Notes: generated by a model not told the origin, from the letters alone. A stretch of 10,459 nt of DNA from Deltaproteobacteria bacterium (GCA_019309815.1 JAFDFO010000054.1:1-10459); one strand, 5' to 3'. Numbered from the stretch's first letter, positions 1-5,580 are shown. Numbers and translations are program-made.

Positions 1-2
1 AA

Positions 3-146
3 TATTGCAAGGTCGAAGATACCGTCAAGGGCTTCAAGGGGATCTGCGACGGGGACTACGATGAGCTTCCCGAGCAGGCCTTCTATATGGTCGGCGGCAT
101 CGAAGAGGTCCTGGAGAAGGCTGAAAAGTTGGCAGCGATTGAATAG
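3..146 (+). CDS. atpD: F1Fo ATP synthase subunit beta, C-terminal fragment
   Basis: The last 47 codons of the beta subunit, running in from outside the window and ending at TAG 144-146. The catalytic beta subunit hydrolyses or makes ATP in the F1 head. The visible tail contains GFKGICDGDYDELPEQAFYM followed by VGGIEEVLEKAEKL, the typical ending of bacterial AtpD. The nucleotide-binding and catalytic parts lie upstream and cannot be judged. The gene is followed after 21 bp by atpC, the usual atpD-atpC order, so the two are almost certainly co-transcribed. Confidence 0.95.
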   Translation, partial: YCKVEDTVKGFKGICDGDYDELPEQAFYMVGGIEEVLEKAEKLAAIE

Positions 147-167
147 AGATAAGGATTAGGTGACATT

Positions 168-581
168 ATGGCAGGTGAACTCAAGCTAGAAGTCGTGACT
201 CCTGACAACGCGGTCGTCAGCGATGTGGCTAAGATGGTGGTCGCACCGGGCGCATACGGAGAATTTGGTGTCCTGCCCGGGCACACGACCTTCCTGACGA
301 CCCTCCGAACAGGCATGATCAGATACCAGGAACAGGGCGGAAGTGAACGGGTCGTCTTTGTGAACGGCGGCTTTGCGGAAGTGATGCAGGATACGGTAAC
401 AATTCTGGCCGAATCTGCCGAGCAACGACAAGAGATTGACGTGGAGCGGGCCAAAGCGGCCATGAAGCGGGCAGAAGACCGTTTGGCTGAAACCAGCAAA
501 AAAGAAGACATTGATTTTAGACGTGCTCAGGTTGCACTGCAGCGCGCAATCGCCAGACTGAAGGTGGCAGGGATGACATAG
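168..581 (+). CDS. atpC: F1Fo ATP synthase subunit epsilon
   Basis: Encodes the 137-residue epsilon subunit, which sits on the central stalk, couples rotation to catalysis and can inhibit ATP hydrolysis. Residues about 1-85 match the N-terminal beta-sandwich domain, including VVAPGAYGEFGVLPGHTTFL and the later VNGGFAEV. Residues about 88-135 are the charged C-terminal helical hairpin, with a run of Glu, Arg, Lys and Ala. Length is normal for the family. The ATG at 168 is preceded by AGGTGA at 158-163. It is the last gene of the ATP synthase operon, since a strong terminator follows about 40 bp downstream. Nothing is unusual about it. Confidence 0.97.
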   Translation: MAGELKLEVVTPDNAVVSDVAKMVVAPGAYGEFGVLPGHTTFLTTLRTGMIRYQEQGGSERVVFVNGGFAEVMQDTVTILAESAEQRQEIDVERAKAAMKRAEDRLAETSKKEDIDFRRAQVALQRAIARLKVAGMT

Positions 582-622
582 GCGCTCACTTATTTCTTTC
601 AAGTATAAATAGGTTGTTTTTT

Positions 623-657
623 AGGGGGCAAGTCAATTGACTTGCCCCTTGTTTTTT
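623..657 (+). terminator. Intrinsic terminator of the ATP synthase operon
   Basis: A perfect 12-bp inverted repeat (arms 625-636 and 637-648, GGGGCAAGTCAA and its complement) can be extended by weaker pairs to 623-650. It is followed by GTTTTTT at 651-657. The self-complementary centre AATT would form the loop. This is a textbook rho-independent terminator for transcription coming from atpC. It ends 15 bp before the next start codon, so the following gene probably depends on read-through or on a promoter hidden in this short space. Confidence 0.93.
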
Positions 658-671
658 GGCAGGATTGGTTC

Positions 672-1409
672 ATGCAAGATGTTGCTGCCGTCATACTTGC
701 CGCGGGGGAGGGGACTCGCATGCGGTCGGATCGCGCGAAGGTGCTCCACGAGATAGCCGGGGTACCGATGATTCGATATGTGGTCCAGGCCGCCCTCGCT
801 GTTGTTGACGATGTTGTCGTGGTGATTGGCCATCAGGCGGAAGCTGTGCGCAAGGTTCTGGCCCCTTACCCAACGCTTGGCTTTGCAGTGCAAAAGGAAC
901 AGTTGGGCACCGGCCATGCCGTACTGTGTGCCATGCCCCTGATTCAACCTCGCATTCGCGACGTTGTCGTCCTGTGTGGAGATACGCCGCTCATCAAAGC
1001 AAGCACTGTGCGCCGTTTGGTTGACGCCCACAAAGTCCGGGAGAGCGATCTGACGCTCTTGATCACGAGGCTTGCCAAGCCCTCTGGATACGGGAGAATC
1101 ATCATAGACGGACAAGGAAAGTTGATGCGCATCGTAGAAGAGGCCGATGCAAGCGAATCGGAAAAGAGGGTTGGTGTTGTGAACACGGGTACCTACTGTA
1201 TCCACATGCCATTCTTGGAGAGTGCCTTGGCAGATTTGAAGAACGATAACGCACAAGGAGAGTTTTATCTGACGGATGTGGTAGAACAGGCTTACCGAAT
1301 GGGCCGATTGGCTGTGATGCTGGAAATAGATAGTTCGACTGAGGTGATTGGCGTGAATACCAAGGCCGAACTGGCCGAGGCCGAAAGGCTGCTGCAACGG
1401 GGCAAGTAA
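672..1409 (+). CDS. GlmU-like sugar nucleotidyltransferase, uridyltransferase domain only
   Basis: A 245-residue protein matching the N-terminal pyrophosphorylase half of GlmU, which makes UDP-N-acetylglucosamine from UTP and GlcNAc-1-phosphate. Visible motifs are LAAGEGTRM at 9-17 with a conserved Lys23 (nucleotide binding), EQLGTGHAV at 76-84, GDTPLI at 103-108 (Asp104, metal ligand by family knowledge), GYGRI at 139-143, NTGTY at 171-175, NAQGEFYLTDVV at 193-204 and GVNT at 227-230 (Asn229, second metal ligand). The left-handed beta-helix acetyltransferase domain of full GlmU, about 200 residues, is absent; the frame ends cleanly at TAA 1407-1409. The in-frame TTG at 642 lies inside the terminator hairpin, and the LAAG motif begins nine residues after ATG 672, so ATG 672 is chosen. 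Exact sugar substrate cannot be fixed from sequence. Confidence 0.85.
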   Translation: MQDVAAVILAAGEGTRMRSDRAKVLHEIAGVPMIRYVVQAALAVVDDVVVVIGHQAEAVRKVLAPYPTLGFAVQKEQLGTGHAVLCAMPLIQPRIRDVVVLCGDTPLIKASTVRRLVDAHKVRESDLTLLITRLAKPSGYGRIIIDGQGKLMRIVEEADASESEKRVGVVNTGTYCIHMPFLESALADLKNDNAQGEFYLTDVVEQAYRMGRLAVMLEIDSSTEVIGVNTKAELAEAERLLQRGK

Positions 1410-1598
1410 GGGGGAGAGTAGAATCCCAAATCCACCGCCAAAAAAACGAAGGACCAACAATAATCAATACCATTGCAACGGGTTATCTCAGAGCAGGGCC
1501 GTCGAAATCTGTCACCTTGCCGAGTTAGTTGTTAGGCTATTCTTTCCTTCTTTTTTTTGACCCTTCGGGTCTGCCGATTTCACCGGATCTTCTTTGTT

Positions 1599-1639
1599 GG
1601 TGGGCACTTGAAGTACCTTAGTACGTTGGCGCACCCACC
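1599..1639. repeat. Imperfect 41-bp inverted repeat
   Basis: Outer arms GGTGGG (1599-1604) and CCCACC (1634-1639) pair perfectly. The core GTAC-CTTA-GTAC (1613-1624) pairs again at the tip, with an unpaired internal region between. No T-run follows on either strand, so it is not a simple terminator. It may be an RNA structure or a remnant of a dispersed repeat. Confidence 0.5.
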
Positions 1640-1693
1640 GCCGCGAATCTCCGGCAAACTTGACAGACGGTGGATCAGGGGGAGCTTTTTCCC

Positions 1694-1723
1694 TTGACAC
1701 CAAAATCCGCGTTTTCCTATTGT
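1694..1723 (+). promoter_or_regulatory. Candidate sigma-70 promoter, upstream
   Basis: TTGACA at 1694-1699 is a perfect -35 consensus. It is separated by 18 bp from TATTGT at 1718-1723, which matches four of six bases of the -10 consensus. It points toward the gene starting at 1883 and would give a leader of roughly 150 nt. This is a prediction from base pattern only. Confidence 0.45.
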
Positions 1724-1785
1724 CATTCAGTCAACAAGCGACCTCTGATGATTGTCATCTCCCTAAAAAAGGGAGTTCGAGCCTA

Positions 1786-1814
1786 TTGTAGACAGCACCT
1801 GTGTGTGCTATAAG
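1786..1814 (+). promoter_or_regulatory. Candidate extended -10 promoter with operator-like features
   Basis: TGCTATAAG at 1806-1814 is an extended -10 element, with five of six bases in TATAAG. A weak -35, TTGTAG at 1786-1791, lies 17 bp upstream. The spacer contains an inverted repeat AGCAC (1794-1798) and GTGCT (1805-1809), a possible operator. The predicted start of transcription is about 60 bp before the ATG at 1883. Confidence 0.45.
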
Positions 1815-1820
1815 AACAAT

Positions 1821-1838
1821 AGAATCCACAGAATCCAC
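1821..1838 (+). repeat. Tandem 9-bp repeat in the leader
   Basis: AGAATCCAC occurs twice without a gap (1821-1829 and 1830-1838). The eight-base core GAATCCAC recurs at 1885-1892, overlapping the start codon of the next gene. The repeat lies just downstream of the predicted -10 and could be a regulator site, or chance. Confidence 0.5.
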
Positions 1839-1882
1839 GGTACCCGGATTGCATCGCATACGCGGAGAGGAATCGTAGCATA

Positions 1883-2905
1883 ATGAATCCACCCACAGGA
1901 GGGGCAGCTGGATCACCGGCCGGCGGTGTTCCAAATGAGGTGGTTGTAGCGTTCCTGGACGGTACTGAGCTTGGAGGAACGATTGCCAGCTTCAATCCTA
2001 AGTTGCCGACGTTCTTTCTCCAGTCCAGTGAGGAGGGTGACGAGCCGCCCACGAGGGAGATAGGGTTCGAGAGTGTTAAAACGGTTTCCTTTCTCCGCAG
2101 TGCGGCCATGCCAAAAGGCAAAGTGGCCTTTCCTTCCACGGCTAGACTTGTGACCGTCCGCTTTTTAGACGGCAAGGTTATGCATGGCGTGACCCAAAGT
2201 TATTCTGGGGCTCGTATCGGGCTGTTCTTGGTTCCCACAGGACTCGAAGATATCGAACGCATTTATGTCCCCATATCAGCGATTCGCGATGTGGTTTCGG
2301 TCAAACGACTGGGAGAGATCCTGGCCGAACAGGGGATGGCGACTCCCGAGATGGTCGAACGTGCGATCGAGCAGCAAAAGCAGCTTCAGGATGAACAGGT
2401 TGGCCAAATCCTGCTCAAGAAGAAGGTCATCAGTGGCGAACAGTTGGGGCAAAGCCTGGCAGAACAGAAACAGCGGCCCGAAAAGAGAATTGGGGATATT
2501 CTGCTAGAGCAGGGTTTTGTTGACCAGGTTCAACTTGATGAAGCCCTGGAAAGTCAGGGGCAGCAGAGGGACAAGAAGCTGGGCGAAATCATGGTGGATC
2601 TGGGTTATGCCACCTATAAAATGATTGGCATTGCCTTGGCAATTCAGTACAACGCCCCGTTCATGGACCTGAGTAGCCAGACAATTGACCCCCAACTGCG
2701 CGAGTTGGTACCTGTCAAGATTGCAAGACAATGGCAAATTATGCCGCTCAATCTCCAGCAAGGAGTATTGACCATTGCCATGGCAGATCCCACTGAGCAG
2801 TCCATTCAAGAAGAAGTTCGGAACCTAACAGGCCTTACGGTGATTACCGTTGTGTCCACGCCTCAAGATATTGTGCGCGCAATTACCCGCTTCTACGGGC
2901 CGTAG
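1883..2905 (+). CDS. ATPase-less GspE/MshE N-terminal protein with four MshEN-type motifs (probable c-di-GMP receptor)
   Basis: A 340-residue soluble protein. After a Gly/Pro-rich start, residues about 19-72 and 88-140 are two similar beta-rich segments, each beginning with (V/A)xFLDG, resembling DUF6982-type domains often seen before PilB-like ATPases. Residues 142-255 hold four copies of the MshEN motif (R-L-G-x-x-L...L-x-x-x-L-x-x-Q), starting at R142, Q172, R202 and K232: an exact 30-residue period, with Gln at the last position each time (165, 195, 225, 255). Residues about 256-338 complete a T2SSE_N fold (NAPFMDL, a VPVKIARQWQIMPL-like segment, LTIAMADP, TGLTV). The protein ends where a GspE/PilB ATPase would start; there is no Walker A, and the stop is clean. 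By family knowledge MshEN motifs bind cyclic di-GMP, so a role in c-di-GMP signalling to a pilus or secretion machine is inferred. GGAGAGG at 1864-1870 supports the ATG. Confidence 0.83.
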   Translation: MNPPTGGAAGSPAGGVPNEVVVAFLDGTELGGTIASFNPKLPTFFLQSSEEGDEPPTREIGFESVKTVSFLRSAAMPKGKVAFPSTARLVTVRFLDGKVMHGVTQSYSGARIGLFLVPTGLEDIERIYVPISAIRDVVSVKRLGEILAEQGMATPEMVERAIEQQKQLQDEQVGQILLKKKVISGEQLGQSLAEQKQRPEKRIGDILLEQGFVDQVQLDEALESQGQQRDKKLGEIMVDLGYATYKMIGIALAIQYNAPFMDLSSQTIDPQLRELVPVKIARQWQIMPLNLQQGVLTIAMADPTEQSIQEEVRNLTGLTVITVVSTPQDIVRAITRFYGP

Positions 2906-2913
2906 GAAGCGGG
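2886..2913 (+). terminator. Stem-loop overlapping the gene's 3' end, possible terminator
   Basis: CCCGCTTCTACGG (2886-2898) pairs with CCGTA-(G)-GAAGCGGG (2900-2913), leaving one bulged G. The stem covers the stop codon at 2903-2905. No T-run follows, so it may act as a 3' end stabiliser or a rho-assisted terminator rather than a classical one. Confidence 0.45.
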
Positions 2914-2958
2914 ATTACTCACATCTCCATATAGAAGCCATCTCGAAATTCCGGATCA

Positions 2959-2973
2959 GGTGTCGAAGACACC
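2959..2973. other. Short perfect hairpin between convergent genes
   Basis: GGTGTC-GAA-GACACC is a 6-bp stem with a 3-base loop, lying between the convergent 3' ends of the plus-strand gene ending at 2905 and the minus-strand gene ending at 2991. It lacks a T-run on either side. A weak bidirectional terminator is possible. Confidence 0.35.
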
Positions 2974-2990
2974 GGCCTGCCCAGTGTCGT

Positions 2991-3902
2991 TCATAACACC
3001 CCTAACAGGTTTCCGAGGTCCCCGGAGTGCTTTCCAGTACAAAGGAAGTGAGGATTGAGGAGCTCTTGCTTATTATAGCCGAGTGGGGTTCCGCGGGTTA
3101 AGTCTATTACTGCTCCTCCACTTTGTTCGACCACACACTGCCCGGCCCCTGTGTCCCATTCCATGGTCGGACCGAGTCGTGGATACACGTGTGCTGTTCC
3201 TTCCGCTACCAGGCCGAACTTCAGGGCGCTCCCCGCAGGAACAAATTCAACATCTCCATACTCCTGTTCAGCTGCCTGAACGAAACTTGTAAGAGCATTT
3301 GAGGCATGTGAGCGACTGCCGACGACTGTTATCTTTCTCTCTGATCTGTCAGGGGAGTGATCAAGCGGCAGTTTCTTTGCAAGACCAACAATCCGATCGA
3401 CAGGGCTGTCCTCTTCTGACGACTTTTCGTAGTCGTTGAGAAATTGCGAGACTACCTCGGCGTTTTCCAGCTTGTAAGAGCCAAGTCCTTCTGCAGCAAA
3501 ATAGAGGGACCTGCTGGCAGGAACGAGAACAACTCCCAGCACAGGTCTATTTTTATCGATCAACGCTATGTTAACGGTGAATTCTCCTCTGCGATGGATA
3601 AACTCCTTGGTTCCGTCTAAAGGATCGACAAGCCAGAAGTATTCCCAGCTTTTTCTCTCGTCATACGAGGTATGTTTTCCCTCTTCACTGAGCACGGGCA
3701 TTTCTTTCAAGGATCCAACGGACAGTTGATGCAATACAATGGAGTGGGCCTTTTCGTCTGCAAGCGTGAGAGGTGTCTTGTCATCTTTGTACCTAACATC
3801 GATTTCCTCCTGGTAGACGGAAAGGATTGCTTCACCAGCCTTCTTTGCCGCTATCAATGCATGTAACAGACATTCCTGAAAAAAGTTGTTCAGAGCGTTC
3901 AT
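2991..3902 (-). CDS. cysQ: 3'(2'),5'-bisphosphate nucleotidase (CysQ-like), inositol monophosphatase superfamily
   Basis: A 303-residue member of the Mg-dependent, Li-sensitive inositol monophosphatase superfamily. CysQ removes the 3'-phosphate of PAP/PAPS, keeping sulfur-assimilation and sulfotransfer by-products low. Visible motifs are TLADEKAH with Asp49, LSEEGKHTSYDE at 71-82 (Glu73/Glu74), WLVDPLDGTKEFIHRRGEF at 90-108 (Asp93 and Asp96 bind metal) and EWDTGAGQCVVEQSGG at 248-263 (Asp250). The SEEGK and DPLDGTKEF forms favour CysQ over SuhB-type inositol phosphatases. It is longer than E. coli CysQ (about 246 residues), partly because of a charged insert around 145-190. The upstream minus-strand sequence has GGAGAAGGA 7 bases before the ATG. 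It is a single gene, convergent with the MshEN-type gene and divergent from the sirtuin gene. No sulfate-assimilation genes are visible nearby. Confidence 0.88.
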   Translation of the reverse strand: MNALNNFFQECLLHALIAAKKAGEAILSVYQEEIDVRYKDDKTPLTLADEKAHSIVLHQLSVGSLKEMPVLSEEGKHTSYDERKSWEYFWLVDPLDGTKEFIHRRGEFTVNIALIDKNRPVLGVVLVPASRSLYFAAEGLGSYKLENAEVVSQFLNDYEKSSEEDSPVDRIVGLAKKLPLDHSPDRSERKITVVGSRSHASNALTSFVQAAEQEYGDVEFVPAGSALKFGLVAEGTAHVYPRLGPTMEWDTGAGQCVVEQSGGAVIDLTRGTPLGYNKQELLNPHFLCTGKHSGDLGNLLGVL

Positions 3903-3937
3903 ATTCGATTCCTTCTCCCATGAAGTGAAAAATGTGA

Positions 3938-3965
3938 TCTATAGACCTACTGTAATGGAACCCAA
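3938..3965 (-). promoter_or_regulatory. Candidate weak promoter of the cysQ-like gene
   Basis: On the minus strand TATAGA (plus 3938-3943) is preceded by a 16-bp spacer and TTGGGT (plus 3960-3965). Four of six -10 bases and three of six -35 bases agree with sigma-70 consensus. It would give a leader of about 30 nt. A small inverted repeat AACCC/GGGTT (3959-3973) overlaps the -35. Confidence 0.3.
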
Positions 3966-3989
3966 GAAGGGTTTGCAAGAAGTTATCCA

Positions 3990-4272
3990 ATGAAGAGGAC
4001 GGAAAATGAGCTACATTCAGCTTGCTTGCGACATGAGCTCAAAAGTCGAATGTATTCATGTAGGGGCGGGGTTTATCCCCGCCCGCAAATCCTGGGCGGG
4101 GATAAACCCCGCCCCTACATTTGTTCTAGCAGACTCCAAATGTTCGAGTAGGTGGTGGAGCAGCTCAGCCCGGAGATCGTCGAAGAGGCGACGAAGCAAA
4201 AAATACGTCTTGAACATTTGGCAAGGCGGCCGGGATTTGGTAAGGTGTTCGGAAAACATTGTGAGGTAGATA
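3990..4272 (+). other. Intergenic stretch with a possible decayed small reading frame
   Basis: The 370-bp gap 3903-4272 holds no supported gene. One reading frame starting at ATG 3990 runs through the palindromic element and is broken only by a single TAG at 4149-4151. Beyond it the frame continues with VEQLSPEIVEEATKQKIRLE, which looks more protein-like than the other frames. Another frame, 4006-4269, is open but rich in Arg/Ser/Lys and encodes GAGFIPAR/AGINPAPT, the common artefact of translating such palindromes. A small gene into which the repeat inserted and which then decayed is possible, but chance is equally plausible. Confidence 0.25.
4058..4120. repeat. Palindromic repeat element, 27-bp perfect arms
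   Basis: The left arm 4058-4084 and right arm 4094-4120 are exact reverse complements over 27 bp, separated by GCAAATCCT (4085-4093). Each arm is also nearly self-complementary (GGCGGGG-TTTAT-CCCCGCC in the left arm), so the element can fold as one long hairpin or as two side-by-side hairpins. No T-run follows. GTAGGGGCGGG...CCCGCCCCTAC palindromes occur as dispersed REP/MITE-like elements in many environmental bacteria; this looks like one of them. Confidence 0.85.
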
Positions 4273-5022
4273 GTGCAGGAGGAAATCAAAAAAGCTGCGG
4301 AGATCATCTGTCAAGCTCGGAAAACCGTTGCACTGACGGGAGCTGGTATTTCAGTGGAGTCCGGAATACCGGATTTTCGCAGTGCCGGTGGCCTATGGGA
4401 ACGCTTCGACCCAATGGAGTACGGAACGATTCAGGCTTTTCGGACCGATCCGGAAAAAGTGTGGACTATGCTCCATGAGATGTCTGCGGTGATGAAGAAG
4501 GCACAGCCGAATCCTGCTCACAAAGGGCTCGCGCGACTCCAGAAGATGGGTAAGCTTCATAACATCATCACCCAGAACATAGACGACCTGCACCAGGCAG
4601 CCGGGGCTACAGATGTCATCGAGTTCCACGGAAACTGCAAGACTCTTGTTTGTCTCGCGTGCGATCAGCGCCTTGGAGCGGAAGAGATTGAAGAAGGGCT
4701 AACGCCAAGATGCGCCTGTGGAACGATCCTTAAACCAAACGTGATTTTCTTCGGGGAGCCAATTCCTTCAGGAGCCCTGCCGGAGGCATACGCGCTGGTA
4801 TCTTCCTGCCACGTACTGCTGGTTGTGGGGACTTCGGCTGAGGTGACCCCTGCAAGCACAATCCCCTACACTGCTAAGATGGCAAAAGCAAAAATAGTAG
4901 AAATCAACCTGATGCCCACCGTACTCACGGAAAGCCTCACAGACATCTTTTTGCAGGGAAAAGCAAGCGAGATCGTCACCAAATTGGTGCATGAGGTTGA
5001 AAGGATGGTGTCTCGGGGCTAA
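4273..5022 (+). CDS. Sir2-family NAD-dependent protein deacetylase (sirtuin)
   Basis: A 249-residue sirtuin (CobB/Sir2 family), which uses NAD+ to remove acyl groups from protein lysines. The family motifs are all visible: GAGISVESGIPDFRS at 23-37 (NAD binding), TQNIDDLH at 100-107, FHGN at 118-121 with catalytic His119, zinc cysteines C127-x2-C130 and C147-x-C149, NVIFFGE at 156-162, GTSAEVTPAS at 186-195 and EINL at 210-213. The Tyr-x-x-Arg pair that marks desuccinylase-type (class III) sirtuins is not evident in the expected helix (about 61-72), so deacetylation is the more likely activity. The start is GTG 4273 with GAGGT at 4263-4267 as ribosome binding site. It appears monocistronic and convergent with the lipoprotein gene to its right. 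The target protein is unknown; no acetyl-CoA synthetase gene lies in the window. Confidence 0.92.
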   Translation: MQEEIKKAAEIICQARKTVALTGAGISVESGIPDFRSAGGLWERFDPMEYGTIQAFRTDPEKVWTMLHEMSAVMKKAQPNPAHKGLARLQKMGKLHNIITQNIDDLHQAAGATDVIEFHGNCKTLVCLACDQRLGAEEIEEGLTPRCACGTILKPNVIFFGEPIPSGALPEAYALVSSCHVLLVVGTSAEVTPASTIPYTAKMAKAKIVEINLMPTVLTESLTDIFLQGKASEIVTKLVHEVERMVSRG

Positions 5023-5050
5023 GTCACGTAGGCGTAAGCCGGGTGATTAT

Positions 5051-5554
5051 CTATCCGTCTCCGTACACGTGCTGTACAATCTTGTCTATCCGTTTTTCGT
5101 CCGCACTGATCCAATACACCCATTTGTTGTCCCTGAAGACGTAGTGGGCCTGCCTCATGCCATCAAACGCAATAACCTTCAAACCCCTGACATACAAATC
5201 GCGATAATGACTGAACGGGGATCTTGTGTTGTCTTTCATCTTCTGGATCATGATCGCGATTTGCTCTTCGGCAAGTTCTTTTGACGCGGCTTCAGACACC
5301 CATATGGTAGCTTTTTCATGTGGCCCTTTGTAATGTGCTATGAAGCCGGCGACCACATCGACGGGCATCCCGTGGAGTTTGTTGATGGCCTTCATGGCAG
5401 CATCACCGCTTATCCACTCGACGAGTTCCAAGCCCGTAATATGAGGGTCAAAGGGTTCACCTGGCCGAGACTCTTTATTGCACCCGGCCAGCAGAAGAGC
5501 CAGCACGAACAATGGCCAGAGATTTCTAAAACAAGATTTTAACATAAGCAGCAT
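5051..5554 (-). CDS. Small lipoprotein of unknown function
   Basis: A 167-residue protein with a lipoprotein signal peptide: a positively charged start, a hydrophobic segment at about 12-23 and the lipobox LLAGC with acylated Cys25. Asn26 follows at +2, so it is probably outer-membrane-bound or at least not retained by an Asp+2 signal. The mature part is globular with no transmembrane segment. It has a helical stretch (about 86-107) and a C-terminal region GMRQAHYVFRDNKWVYWISADE that looks like beta strands. I do not recognise the family. Two ATGs (5554 and 5545) are possible starts and neither has a good ribosome binding site. It lies 139 bp after the ChaN-PDZ lipoprotein gene on the same strand, so it could be the last gene of that operon or be separately transcribed. 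Confidence 0.75.
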   Translation of the reverse strand: MLLMLKSCFRNLWPLFVLALLLAGCNKESRPGEPFDPHITGLELVEWISGDAAMKAINKLHGMPVDVVAGFIAHYKGPHEKATIWVSEAASKELAEEQIAIMIQKMKDNTRSPFSHYRDLYVRGLKVIAFDGMRQAHYVFRDNKWVYWISADEKRIDKIVQHVYGDG

Positions 5555-5580
5555 AAGGGAGTAATGGCTTGAAATGAACT

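Larger units (their letters stand above)
1410..1882. other. Structured intergenic region without a supported gene
   Basis: A 473-bp gap. No convincing coding frame was seen. The only long frame, on the minus strand at 1512-1703, starts with TTG, lacks a clear ribosome binding site and has low-complexity composition. The gap does hold a T-rich run (about 1542-1559) next to a short hairpin GACCC-TTC-GGGTC, a long imperfect inverted repeat at 1599-1639, a hairpin CTCCCT/AGGGAG at 1759-1775, two promoter-like sites pointing to the downstream gene, and a 9-bp tandem repeat. It could contain a small RNA, a long regulatory leader or decayed DNA; sequence alone does not decide. Confidence 0.6.

Noticed and set aside
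642..671. TTG start giving a ten-residue longer nucleotidyltransferase
   Set aside because: It lies inside the terminator hairpin and adds residues not expected before the conserved LAAG motif.
633..1460. Long minus-strand open frame opposite the nucleotidyltransferase gene
   Set aside because: It is antisense to a gene whose motifs are clear; its protein has no recognisable motif and no plausible start signal.
1512..1703. Minus-strand reading frame of 63 residues in the 1410-1882 gap
   Set aside because: It starts with TTG, has no clear ribosome binding site, is short and compositionally odd, and matches no family I recognise.
4058..4120. Bidirectional intrinsic terminator
   Set aside because: The stem is strong, but no T-run follows on either strand and the flanking genes are divergent, so no transcript is expected to end there.
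4149..4151. In-frame TAG read as pyrrolysine
   Set aside because: Tempting because some Desulfobacterota use pyrrolysine, but nothing around it resembles a known Pyl protein and no Pyl genes are in the window.
4006..4269. 87-residue plus-strand frame crossing the palindrome
   Set aside because: The segment GAGFIPAR...AGINPAPT is the usual translation of this class of palindrome and the rest is Arg/Ser/Lys-rich; not a credible protein.
4056..4307. 83-residue minus-strand frame crossing the palindrome
   Set aside because: Same artefact on the other strand, overlapping the start of the well-supported sirtuin gene.
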